A DNA stretch of 64,000 nt, from contig CM076653.1 in the NCBI GenBank assembly GCA_038496675.1, positions 8,757,438 through 8,821,437 on the forward strand, read 5' to 3'. A model generated the notes under the pieces. The model saw only the letters and a program-made list of their open reading frames with translations, ran no database searches and was not told the origin of the DNA. The translations under genes were made by a program, and so were the position numbers. The DNA is from Rachycentron canadum. Taxonomy: Eukaryota; Chordata; Actinopteri; Carangiformes; Rachycentridae. This document shows, piece by piece, positions 26,475 to 36,179 of this stretch (within the stretch, counting starts at the first letter, position 1; the number at the start of each line of letters is the position of its first letter).

Positions 26475-26798
26475 GTATGTTTCCCAGTGCAGCAGCATCC
26501 TTAATGAATAATAATAATGATAATAATAATAAAAACAATTAAGTATTTTTAATCCTTTAATGATACAATCAAAAATACAAGAGGGAGAACTCAGTCCTTC
26601 AAACAGCAACATTTTTTTATGTAAATGATATTTTTTTATTAATTGCTTTTTTATCTTTTGTAACATTTTAACATTTCCAAAAATAATAATAATAATTATT
26701 TTTTATTTTAAATAATAATTCAAATAAGATTTTTATCGACCTAGATCTATATTGACCTGGATTCTAATGGCAAAACTGCAATAATATTTTAAAAAATC

Positions 26799-26814
26799 AT
26801 ATATATATATATAG

Positions 26815-26849
<35 letters not shown>
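26799..26849. repeat. (AT)n microsatellite
   Basis: AT dinucleotides with one interruption (AGTT near 26813), within 40 bases upstream of the acceptor of the first coding CRISP exon. Confidence 0.9.
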
Positions 26850-26853
<4 letters not shown>

Positions 26854-26887
26854 GTCATTACTTTGCTTTGTTTTCATCCCACTGCAG

Positions 26888-26970
26888 ATATTTAGCTTTT
26901 TGTCGAGAAAATGTTTGCATTCGTGATTTGCATCTTGACACTGCATCAAGTACACTCTGCCTGCAATGTG
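26888..26970 (+). CDS. CRISP exon with start codon and signal peptide
   Basis: The acceptor CTGCAG ends at 26887. ATG is at 26911 with A at -3, and the donor GTAAGT follows 26970. It encodes residues 1-20: a hydrophobic signal peptide ending at Ala17 and the first mature cysteine, Cys18. It ends in phase 0. Confidence 0.8.
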
Positions 26971-29900
26971 GTAAGTAGACGTTTTTGAATACTTTAGGGG
27001 GTTTAGTACAACATAGGCCTGAAGGCACCTTTTCTCAAGCTCAATACCTGAGTGGGTGAGTGGGCTAGAGTCTTGAAATACTGAAAATTGCAATACAATA
27101 AAAAATACTAGTATTGCTCTCATATATTTTTTTATTTCCATAAAATATTCAACATATTAATATTGTCCAACCCTACAGCAATAACTAATGTAAAAAATAT
27201 GAAAGAACATCTCTATACAATGGATATTTTTACTTGAAATACTTTTTAACTGATAATCCTTTTATAGCTGCTTTTAGATGTGAAAAGTTCTGCTTTGTTT
27301 GTTATGATTTTACAGATTTTTATTTCTATCCTTTAAGTCATCATTGCACCACTATTTTTTTTCATGTCTCCAAAGCGATTTGCAAATTTATTATTATCAT
27401 TATCATGAGAACAAATATCTCTACAGGAGTACTGTATCTTTATATTTCCACTCCTATGTTTCCCTGATGAGAACTTAAACCTGAATTTCTTCTCATTTTC
27501 AAATGTACTTTGCTGTGTGCTGTGGTGTCCACAGGAAGGTAAGTACAAAGTGAAATGCATCAGGCATGTTTAACTTTACAGTTATATTTTATTTTCCAGC
27601 ATCAACTCGGAGACCATGCCAATAAGTCTCCCACTAAGATTAAGGGATTTGGCACAATCTTTTCTGAATGCTCTTTTGTAATGTTAAGTCATTTCAGAGT
27701 AATTAAAGCAGGATATGTTTGAGTCACATTGTGGTTATTAAACCGCCTGAGTAAATATCACTATTATGTCTTTAATCTGGTGTGTACACACGTGTATATC
27801 TCTGTGTGTCTGTCTGTCTGTGTGTGTACATGCAGACATTTGCCCAGAAAACACAGAGGTTCAGGCTGAGATCGTTGACAAGCACAATGCCTTCAGGCGA
27901 ATAGTTCAGCCAACGGCTTCTGACATGCTGATGATGGTTGGTCTTGTTTCTATTGCAATTAAAGTAGCTAAGATAATATTAATCCTCTATGTTTGCTTTC
28001 CTTTGTTTTTAGGAAGACAAAAAAATAAATAAAACCGTGTGACTATGGGACACCTGAAATTCATAAAACATCATATTTTTCTTTCTTTCAAATCACAAAT
28101 GATCCGGTTTTCAAAACCAGTATTTTGCAATTTCTGCTGTTTGGATGTCCCTTTGAAATAAAATCCTTGATTTGTTGTGTTATTATGTTTTTTTTTTTCC
28201 TCAACAGAATTATAGTGCAGAGGTAGCAGTTAGTGCTCAGGCCTGGGTTGACAAATGTATTCTGGCTCATGGAGCACCCAGCGACCACATGCTCAATGGT
28301 ATAATTCTCCTTCCTTTATTCCTCTTCTTGCTTTTTTTCCTTTTCTCCCCGCTCCACATGTGCCAGGAGTATTACCTCAGACACATAAAGGTTCCCTGTG
28401 AACTGACTGACCTTGTGACTGATGGTCAGAGTCACTGTGAGCATTATCTTATCTCCAGTCTTCAGACCTTCTTTTAATAACAAATTATAGGATATGTTAT
28501 CATTAGGGAGATTATCATCAATCAGCAGTTTAATGAACTCAGTTTTATCTAAGTAATGTAATCTACTGAGACATGAAAACAAAACTGTATATTTGAAGAC
28601 GCCCGTTAATCAGTGTTGCCATGTTTTTCTCACCATCGAGCAGGATATGAATTAGGTGAGAATCTGTTCTATTCATCTTCACCCCACTCATGGACGGACG
28701 TCATTAACGCCTGGCACAGTGAGGTGTCACACTACCTGTATCCCAATGGATCCACCAATGCCCAACCTACTGGTCACTACACACAGGTATCACTTAGCTG
28801 TTAAGGTCAGGGTAAGAAAGATAAATGTCGTGGCAGCAACAACAATAGGTCACACTGATTAAAGAGGCTATAATAACAATTGATAAAATGAATACTTATA
28901 TGGGAAAAGGGTTATCACCTGACACTCCAGTCCTCTGAGCTCTATGGAGTGTTTCATTGTGTTTCCCTCACTGCTTTGGGTTTATAGCCTGCAGATGTAT
29001 TGATTGGTTCTCACTTTGGTTTTGTTTGAATCTCATAATGTTGTTTTATTAGGCACAACTGGCAGCCATTTTCAGCAAAAAGGCTCTTAAAAACCACTGC
29101 ACATTAGCTGCCCTGTGCCCCAAACGCTGAACACAGTAGCAAGTTCCCTCAAGTGTTGGTGGTGGCCAAATACAGAATACAATACTAAATGCAGAGATAA
29201 AATGAGAAACGCGACTCCTGTATCTGCTGGATGTGTAAATACGTAACTGTAGCTAACAATTTAAAAGATGATATGTTTTTGTTGCCCTCTAAAAAACTAC
29301 ATGTATATATATATATATATTGCAGGTTTATTGCAAGTGCAACGGAGTGAGGACTAGTATCCCACCTAGTTTACCATTCGTTCAGCAACGTGTATCATAA
29401 CTTTCTGTAGCTGCTTTCTTTAATGACTGGTTATTCTAGCTTTGAAGTGTATTATTTGAGTTTGTAAAAATAAAAAATGTGGACAGAGTGCAATTTTCAA
29501 AAACAATTTACTGTACTACCATAAACAACCAACGTTGTGTTTTTGCAGAAAACAACAAAAAAAAAAACATTTTTGATCAATTTTCACACTTTTACCGATG
29601 ACCGTGTTTGAACAGTCAATGTGCAACACTGCTTGGAGGTTTTCAAGATAAAGTGGCATTGAGAACAACATCTTGTTTTTGCTGTCAGGTGGTGTGGAAC
29701 AGCTCCTACAGAGTTGGCTGTGGAGCGAAGCTGTGCCCTAACAGCATCTATTTCTATGGCTGCCACTATTACCGAGCGTATGTGACCCTCACACACACCC
29801 TCCACATGCTTAAAACCCATGCTTTTGTTTTACATTTGAGAAACCTGTACATTTTGGGGACTTTAAAGAAGCAACGTTAGCAGTAATGGCTGTTTACTGA

Positions 29901-30627
29901 CTAGTCTAGAAGAAACGCCGTGAGCATCAAACTTCATTGCCTCAGGCTATTCACAAAGAGTTGGTTGGAGAGCAAATCTCTTGTTTTGCATCTATTTGTA
30001 TCGCGTCTTTTTCTTGTATTGAAGTTAGTATGCTAACCACCTTACCCTGACCCGGTCAAACATTTTCCAATACTGAGTCACTGCAACATTTAGTCTGATA
30101 GCCTACAATAGCCTAAGCTTTGTGTGTCACTGCTAAGAAAACAATTGCTAATGCTAATGCTCGCTACCGCTTGTAGAAAATCACCTATGGATTTAACCAG
30201 AGGTTGGTTCAGAGTCAAATGAGGTAGAAACTACTGACATATGTATAATTCATTTAACAGGGGAAACTTCAGGACATGGCCACCTTATAAGGCTGGACCC
30301 TCATGTGCTTCCTGCCCCAATGCCTGTCAAGACAAACTGTGCAGTAAGAAACAGACACTGACACAAGCACAACACATATTCTCTGTATAGCAAATACCGC
30401 AGGATGTTATTCTACAAGAAGTATTGTCTAAAATAAGAAAAATAAGCAGTGGGCTAACCTCTTCATTGCTGTGTCTCTTTTTCGTTTCAGCCAACCCATG
30501 TCCTTATATAAACAGATACCTCAACTGTCCAAACTTGAAAAAGATATTTGGCTGCAGCAATAAGCTGGTGCATGCCTGGTGTCCTGCTTCCTGCAAATGC
30601 ACCAACGAAATCATTCCAATATTCTAA
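26911..30627 (+). CDS. Cysteine-rich secretory protein (CRISP/CAP family), complete gene
   Basis: Joining 26911-26970, a 4-base microexon 27535-27538, 27836-27936, 28208-28298, 28644-28786, 29689-29777, 30261-30343 and 30491-30627 gives 235 codons without a stop. Residues 1-17 are a signal peptide. Residues 22-163 form the CAP domain, with the family's His76, Glu91, Glu112 and His130 and the motifs GHYTQVVW and YGCHYYRAG. Residues 178-227 form the cysteine-rich domain with 10 cysteines. The mature protein has 16 cysteines, the number typical of CRISPs. Possible N-glycosylation sites are at N56, N120 and N137. Relatives are secreted, act in reproduction or secretions, and some block ion channels in venoms; nothing here assigns this one a venom role. 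It lies between rftn1 and plcl2. Odd points are the microexon, a weak donor after 27936 and Tyr57 where relatives usually have Trp. Confidence 0.85.
27535..27538 (+). CDS. Predicted 4-base microexon of the CRISP gene
   Basis: GAAG is flanked by CACAG on the left and GTAAGTAC on the right. Without it the previous exon (phase 0) cannot join the next exon in the CAP reading frame: direct joining meets a TAG after 22 codons. With it the junction reads V-E-D-I-C-P-E-N, which agrees with related fish proteins as I remember them. No transcript evidence is available. Confidence 0.6.
27836..27936 (+). CDS. CRISP exon, start of CAP domain
   Basis: The acceptor ATGCAG ends at 27835. The exon encodes residues 22-55, including Cys24 and the conserved helix VDKHNAFRR. 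It ends ATGATG before GTTGGT, a weak donor, at the position where CRISP genes normally have an intron (after Met-x-Met, phase 0). Confidence 0.8.
28208..28298 (+). CDS. CRISP exon, CAP domain (His76)
   Basis: The acceptor is CAACAG and the donor GTATAA follows 28298. The exon encodes residues 56 to the first base of 86, including AQAWVDKC and the metal-site His76. The first residues read N-Y-S where the family usually has a Trp before Ser. Confidence 0.8.
28298..28427. repeat. Repeat B, copy 1 (in CRISP intron)
   Basis: The first part of the intron is a pyrimidine-rich run leading to CTCCACATGTGCCAGGAGTA and a block that reads AAGGTTCCCTGTGAACTGAC. The same order with few changes occurs at 31028-31159. 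Both copies end at CTGATGGTC. Confidence 0.85.
28644..28786 (+). CDS. CRISP exon, CAP domain centre (Glu91, Glu112, His130)
   Basis: The acceptor is CGAGCAG and the donor GTATCA follows 28786. The exon encodes residues 86-133 with GYELGENLFYSS and ends in GHYTQ, phase 0. Three of the four residues of the CAP cavity are in this exon. Confidence 0.88.
28913..29200. repeat. Repeat C, copy 1 (in CRISP intron)
   Basis: Begins TATCACCTGACACTCCAG, passes through CAGCCATTTTCAGCAAAAAG and a GTTGGTGGTGGCCAAA block. The same landmarks in the same order occur at 31478-31745. Confidence 0.6.
29689..29777 (+). CDS. CRISP exon, end of CAP domain
   Basis: The acceptor is CTGTCAG and the donor GTATGT follows 29777. 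The exon encodes residues 134 to part of 163: VVWNSSYRVGCG, Cys149 and YGCHYYR. It ends in phase 2. Confidence 0.88.
30261..30343 (+). CDS. CRISP exon, hinge and start of cysteine-rich domain
   Basis: The acceptor is TAACAG and the donor GTAAGA follows 30343. The exon encodes GNFRTWPPYK and the first four cysteines (178, 181, 185, 190) of the C-terminal domain. It ends in phase 1. Confidence 0.85.
30491..30627 (+). CDS. CRISP last exon, cysteine-rich domain
   Basis: The acceptor is GTTTCAG. The exon encodes residues 191-235 with six cysteines (194, 203, 212, 221, 225, 227) and stops at TAA 30625-30627. This is the ion-channel-regulator-like part of CRISPs. A possible AATAAA signal is at 31002-31007. 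Confidence 0.88.
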
Positions 30628-30893
30628 AGAGAAACCCTTCTGTCTGCAAACTTAATCTGTTTTGGCTAATTCCATGTAAGATTGTAAGAATATGTCAGGA
30701 AAAATCTGATTTAGAATTGATTGTTTTAAGTCAAGGGGCTGTTCTGGAATCATTACAAATTTCCATTACATTTACAGTAGGAGTATAAATACACATAATC
30801 TATGAGCTACATAATTGAAAGGCAAAAACTTTACATATATAGCATAGATTTTATACTTTAAAGCTTAAATTTATATTTTTGCATTATGTCATA

Positions 30894-31007
30894 GTTATAA
30901 ACATCTATGTGGTGAAGTATGGAAGAAGAAGAAGAAACTGTTATATAAGATATTATGTTGACCAGGGAATTTTTGCTTTATATAACAAAGGCAACAAGAA
31001 AAATAAA
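30894..31007. repeat. Repeat A, copy 1, 3' of the CRISP gene
   Basis: Begins GTTATAAACATCTATGTG, then GAAGTATGGAAGAAG, TGTTGACCAGGGAAT and GGCAACAAGA. A second copy in the same orientation is at 31177-31305. Confidence 0.75.
31002..31007 (+). terminator. Possible polyadenylation signal of the CRISP gene
   Basis: AATAAA, 375 bases after the stop codon. It lies inside a repeat copy, so it may be incidental. No nearer canonical signal was seen. Confidence 0.3.
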
Positions 31008-31027
31008 ACACCAGATGAACCACTGAT

Positions 31028-31159
31028 GGTATATTTCTCCATCCTTTACTCCCCCTCTCTCTCTTTGTTTCCCTTTCTCTCCGCTCCACATATGCCAGGA
31101 ATATTACTTTAGAGACATAAAGGTTCCCTGTGAACTGACTGACCTTGTGACTGATGGTC
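31028..31159. repeat. Repeat B, copy 2, 3' of the CRISP gene
   Basis: Matches 28298-28427 from the first bases (GGTATATTTCTCC) through AAGGTTCCCTGTGAACTGAC to CTGATGGTC. The minus-strand translations of both copies share SHKVSQFTGNLYVS, which shows the similarity directly. Confidence 0.85.
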
Positions 31160-31176
31160 TTTTTTTTTTTTTTTTT

Positions 31177-31305
31177 TGTTATAACCATCTGTGTGCTGAA
31201 GCATGGAAGAAGACAAAAAAAAAAACAGTTACCATGGCTGGAGACCACACACTGAGATGTTGACCAGGAATGTTTTGTTTTGTGCAGTAAAAGCCACAAG
31301 AGTAA
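31177..31305. repeat. Repeat A, copy 2
   Basis: Begins GTTATAACCATCTGTGTG and repeats the landmarks of 30894-31007 in the same order, with an A-run insertion and some added bases. Confidence 0.75.
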
Positions 31306-33880
31306 TCGACTTCAAATACTGTTGTGTCAGTGTGTGAATGTTAAAAATTGCTGTTTTCACTGACTGTCAACCTTTCCGGTGTTAAAGTTGCACTAATCAA
31401 TGTGTTCATACTAACCATTGGTCAAATGACTGTGTAATGTGAAAGAAATAGCTCATGCTGACAAACTGTCTGAGAAATATCACCTGACTCTGCAGTTTCC
31501 CTTGCTCTACAGATCTGTCTAGTTAATGTCTCTGGTTCCCTGAACCTCTTATTTAACACCAGTAGGCAGCTGTTCTCAGCGAAAGAGCTCTACATTAGCT
31601 TCATTAGCACCAATTGAAAAACAGATAAAGTTAGGTCCTTGTCTGTACAAGCATTTATCAGCTAAATAGAAGACGATTTATTTTAGTTGTTGGTGGAGAC
31701 CAAAACAGAGCTCCAAATGAATGCTATTGTTGCCATGTTGCATAGGCAATTATTTGCTGTTTGATATGTTCCCCATATCAATTTAGAAGGTGATAATGGG
31801 TCAATATTGCTTACAGCTTACTGCACTGCTACAGAGACCAAATGAACACGAGAGACCTATCCAGGGTGAGAGGTTAGGGCTACCAGTGCAGTGGTAATGA
31901 TTTCTTATTGACTAGTGCAGCAGCTAACACTGGTCTATGGTTGATGTTGATGTTGCCCTGTTGTTATAAAGCTTATCAGATAGCTAGCCAATTGATCGAC
32001 AATTAATTGTGCAATTGTTATCTTAATGAAGAAGTCAGTCAATATTACAGTCTTTACATTTTCACACGCACTTGAGATGACAAAGCAAACAAAAAAATAC
32101 CTGAACAACCTCTCTCAATAGAAAAGCACAGAGAGCATCTCCAGGTAAATGTCCCATTTTAGTGTTACATCATCCTCCAGCATACAGATTTAGAGGGAAA
32201 CTGCTTTGGTGCAGTGACTTGCATAACAGTTGGCAACAGAGGGCTGGTGCCAAGTCCTCTGTGACAACCAGAGCTGAGCCAAGTCTTTCTGGAGCTCTGA
32301 GTACACTCACACAGCACCATGACACCATGTCCTAGCTTCAATATTACACTTTGACAGCTCATAACTTTAACTTAGAGACTATTTTCACATGTTCATTTTG
32401 CTTAGTTTTCCTGGTGGTAGGAAATACAATGAGACAACAATAAAAACACAAATGTTGTTGTTAGTACTGTATTTGATATGCTAATAATGCCCATAGTATA
32501 TCCTTTGACATATAGCTGCATTCATACATACTGTTTTAAAAGGCTTTAATTATACATACAACCAGGTTAAATATCACTACAACACTGGTATCATTGCTAG
32601 CTAGGAATATTTCTTGTTAAGACTGCAATGCAACACATATGTTAAACTACCATCTTGAATGAACAGCAATGCCATGTGTGTCATTTAACAGGCTAACTCT
32701 AGATGTGTGGCTCAGGGTGGGGGTGGGTGGGTGGGGGGGGTCTCATGATGAATCTAACATGGTTAAACAGGAAAAACTGAAAAAGAAAATGTTTTTTTCT
32801 GTCCTCTTGGTTGATGTTTTCACAACCAGGAGACATATGCAATGGGCCGAGGGGTCACAATTAGACTTTGCTTTGTTTTACTGGGTCACAAGTCAAAAGC
32901 ACTGTACTGCCACGAGGAGCCACAATGTACAGCAGATGAGTAAATCCCTTCTGCACAATAAACAGAAAGCCATAACCTTTGTATTCCAGCAGATGGCTCT
33001 GTTGTACAACTCACCACACCTGCTTCTGTGTCCCATGATATTTAGTTTCTCTGCCTTCATCTGAGCCACTGGTTTATGAATAAAATGCATCAAAGCATGT
33101 AGAATGATGTGCCTCATCACTCACTCTGTGTATCTCTTGTGCAGGAAGCAATAGTTTTTTGGGCTTTATGCACTATATGTAAAGTCTGTGTTATACCATG
33201 TGTGACCATTGTTTTAATAAGCTTGACTCACTCAAAAAACTGATGATCTGTGATGACTTCGTTCTGGTCACATAGGAGGGTTTATTTTCACAAGAACCCT
33301 GATGCAACAGCACAAGAAGCTGTTAGGACTGTTATTTCACCAACTCAGATTAGTCCATCGCCTCCATGCACTGTCCACATAAAGAGGAAGATCTGACACA
33401 CAGTGTGACACTAAATAGAAAAACAATGGTCATGTGAGTCTTTCTGTGGGATAACTACTGTCCTTGAAGGATGTCATACGTAGCCTCTGAATACAGTTGA
33501 CATAAACAGCAGCAAATATTTATTATACAGAGGAGGTTATGAAAATTATGTTTTCAAGCACTTTTAAGCAGACAAAGTTATATTCAAAAATTTTATATAA
33601 CTGGGAACATTGGTTTAAAACTACTCTTCCTATCCTGATGTAAACCCTGCAAAGATTGCTGTTGTAAACTAGCATCTTTTATGTAACTTTTCTCCTTGTT
33701 CTGCCCGAGGAATGTCTTCCTCACTGTAATGAACCTTTTTATCTTCAAGGTGACTGTATGTTTCTTGGACTTACTACATGTGAAACTGATTGGCCTCTTA
33801 TAGTGACTAACTTCTTTCAATTAGGCTACATGTCCAGTGATATTTCAAATAAATTGATAATACATAATATATAATGAGGT
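31306..33880. other. Intergenic DNA between the CRISP gene and plcl2
   Basis: No exon was recognised. It contains repeat C copy 2 (about 31478-31745) and a G-rich tract (near 32719-32742). Open frames here lack similarity or codon structure. Confidence 0.6.
31478..31745. repeat. Repeat C, copy 2
   Basis: Begins TATCACCTGACTCTGCAG, continues with CAGCTGTTCTCAGCGAAAGA and TTGGTGGAGACCAAAACAGA. It parallels 28913-29200 in order and orientation. Confidence 0.6.
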
Positions 33881-33889
33881 TTGACACAC

Positions 33890-34485
33890 ATTTTCTTGTT
33901 GTCTTGTGTGTATTCCTGAGTTGAATTTTATGTTTTGTGCTGTTTTATGTATCTTCACCTTGTGTAGTCTATATTTTGTTGTTAATGTTTGTGCTGATTT
34001 GTATGGCTTTCCTTGCTTAGTTTTTTTTTCCTGTGTATTTTTTATGGCTTTGTGCTGTTTTGTATTTTCATGTTGAGTCATGTTTTTTTTTTTGCTGTTT
34101 TATATGGATTTCCTTGCTAAATTCTTTGTTTGGTGTTGTTTTTTTTTTGGCTTTTGTGTTTCATAGCATTTTCATCTTGACTTTTGTGCTGTTTTGTATT
34201 TTCATGTTGAGTTTTGTGGGGTTTTCTTTCTCTTTTGCATGTATTTTCCTGTTGGTTTTTGTGTTCTGTCTTCTGTATTTTTAATGTTGAGTCATGGGTT
34301 TTTCGCTGTTTTGTATGATTTCTTTGATAAATTATTTCATCTTCTTTTGTTTTTTGTGTTCTTGAGTATTTTAATCTTGACTTTTGTGCTGTTTTGCATT
34401 TTCATGTTGGGTTTTTGCTGTTTTGCTTGTATTTTCTTGTTTACTTGTGCTGTTTCGTGTGTGTGTCTTGTTGACTTTGTCTCAT
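33890..34485. repeat. T/G-rich degenerate minisatellite
   Basis: A phrase close to TTTTGTGCTGTTTTGTATTT followed by TCATGTTGAG recurs near 33935, 34050, 34182 and 34380. A longer version starting with ATCTTGACTTTTGTGC occurs at about 34175 and 34372. The plus strand is almost free of A and C over 600 bases. The leucine/phenylalanine-rich frames that read through it are artefacts. Confidence 0.75.
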
Positions 34486-34739
34486 CCAAGGGTTGGAATT
34501 GCAAACTAACTTAAACTGTAAACTGCTGAGGTGTTGCCTTAGGTGCGTAGACCATGGGCTCCCTGGCCCTGTAAAAAAAAAACTAAAATAATAATAATAA
34601 TAAAATAAAGTGTAATAAAAAAACAATAAAACAAAGATGAAAAAACATCTTGAGAGTGTCCAGCGTGATTTAGACAGATGCGGTGAATGAATTAGTGATG
34701 TTCAGATGAAATTCCCAGTTATTTGAAGGGCACTCTGAA

Positions 34740-35264
34740 CTGTGTGAAGCACGCAGGTCTATTCGTGCTGTGGAAACGTGAAAAGGAGGCGTAATTAGGT
34801 TTGATTGACAGCGCTGTCTGTTACGCCAGACGCGCGTTCGCGACACAGACACAACTTTGTCACTAGGAGACGACGTCTCCATGGGACCGCGTTTCATAAA
34901 GCACCGACGAGGCAGACGCCTAACGGCAAATCACGGTTTTGTTTTTGTTTATAAGTTTTTATTTATTTGTATATTATAATTTAAACTCAGACCACTGACT
35001 GTCGAGAATGACTGGCTGGCCGTGGGGAATCCCTCCCTTTGTTTGCCAAACCCAGCTCAACGACAGCGGTTGTATCGTCTGGACTTAAGAGTTGGTAGTG
35101 AAAACTAACTTCACTCAGCTAAGCTAGCGAGTGGGGTTAGCTAGCTCGCTAACTAGCAGAGCTCAGAAGCCCAGACACCAAACGGTGGTCTGGCTCCTTT
35201 CAGCTGCAGCAGCAACTTAAAAGGAAGACCATCCTTTCTATGCAGAGAGACGTCAGTTCAAAAG
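34740..35264 (+). promoter_or_regulatory. plcl2: Presumed plcl2 promoter and first untranslated exon
   Basis: This stretch is visibly richer in CpG than its surroundings (for example ACGCGCGTTCGCGAC near 34830-34845). No TATA box is evident. It ends in CAAAAG followed by GCAAGT at 35265, a good GC-type donor, which could pair with the acceptor TTCACAG ending at 35722. The transcription start was not located. Confidence 0.45.
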
Positions 35265-35722
35265 GCAAGTACATGAAAGCTACTGAGGTTACTCACCTCT
35301 AGCTAATAGTGAACTGAGAACTTGACATGCCTTTTTTTTTTTTTTTTTTTTTAAATTTCTGTAACTTAACAATACCGATCACTGCTTAGCTGACGGGGAT
35401 CGGTTATTACCACTGTAAACATGCAGCGGTCTGTGGGGTTAAAACGGCTGAAATGTGCTAAAAACTTGATGAAAATGTGAAATTAAAATCTATACACGTA
35501 GAGAAGCGTATCGGTCGCGTGTCTCTCACCGTGCTGCATTTGCAATGACGGTGTTCACTAATTGTAAGTTAACATTTCGTTGTCGGTGCACACGAAATTT
35601 TTGGTACTGAAGACTTGAGCCCCTTCACGGTTGCAGGACGCTTCTGTTGAACATTACTGCTGCTGTTGTAGCGTAATGTCATGTCGCCTAATTATGCTAA
35701 TCGCCGTGGTTTCTCTTCACAG

Positions 35723-36179
35723 AGCACAATGCACGGAGCGAGCCCCTCTGTCTGTAGGAACCTGACAGATATGTACACCGAGAGATGATATGGCAGAATT
35801 TCGGGCAAATGTTACAACGAGGCAATAGGCCAGTCAGGAAATTGGAGTAAAGCTGAAGCATAAGGCTTTGCTACCCGGCAGCTTGCCAGTTTGTGCGAGT
35901 GTGTGTTTGTGTGTGCTCGAAGTGCCTATGGCGGAGTTTGGGAAGGACGGCCGCCTTCCTCCATTGAATCTTGGGGATACGGATGTGCCCAGCGACGAGG
36001 CGGCTGGCAAGACGCATTGCGAAGGGTCGGTCTTGAATGGAGACTGTGGGATATCTGAAAACATGGTCGGCTCAGGATCCGTCGTCGCACCTGGCAGCCA
36101 AGCCGGGGTGGAAACCGCCAACACCTCTGTCGGAGTGGATGGCAAAAATGAAATACCACGCAGGAGCAGCATTATCAAG
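35723..36179 (+). CDS. plcl2: plcl2 exon with start codon
   Basis: An acceptor (CTCTTCACAG) ends at 35722 and the donor GTAAGC follows 36179. Translation starts at ATG 35928, with G at +4 but C at -3, and gives 84 codons ending in phase 0. The peptide begins MAEFGKDG and ends PRRSSIIK, the same ends as the first exon of PLCL2 (PRIP-2). The long middle of this exon is unconserved, as usual in the family. Two upstream ORFs precede it. Confidence 0.88.
35729..35788 (+). promoter_or_regulatory. plcl2: Upstream ORF 1 in plcl2 leader
   Basis: A 19-codon ORF starts six bases into the presumed exon, with A at -3. Its stop overlaps the start of upstream ORF 2 (ATGA). The peptide itself is not recognised. 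Confidence 0.5.
35785..35850 (+). promoter_or_regulatory. plcl2: Upstream ORF 2 in plcl2 leader
   Basis: A 21-codon ORF with G at -3, ending 77 bases before the main start. No further ATG lies between its stop and ATG 35928. Confidence 0.5.

Noticed and set aside
30895..31299. 134-codon minus-strand open frame
   Set aside because: It lies over repeats A and B. The part shared with 28316-28582 reflects duplicated non-coding DNA, not a protein family.
34033..34514. Two Phe/Leu/Cys-rich open frames resembling membrane proteins
   Set aside because: The hydrophobic composition comes from the T/G-rich minisatellite and the repeats are at DNA level.
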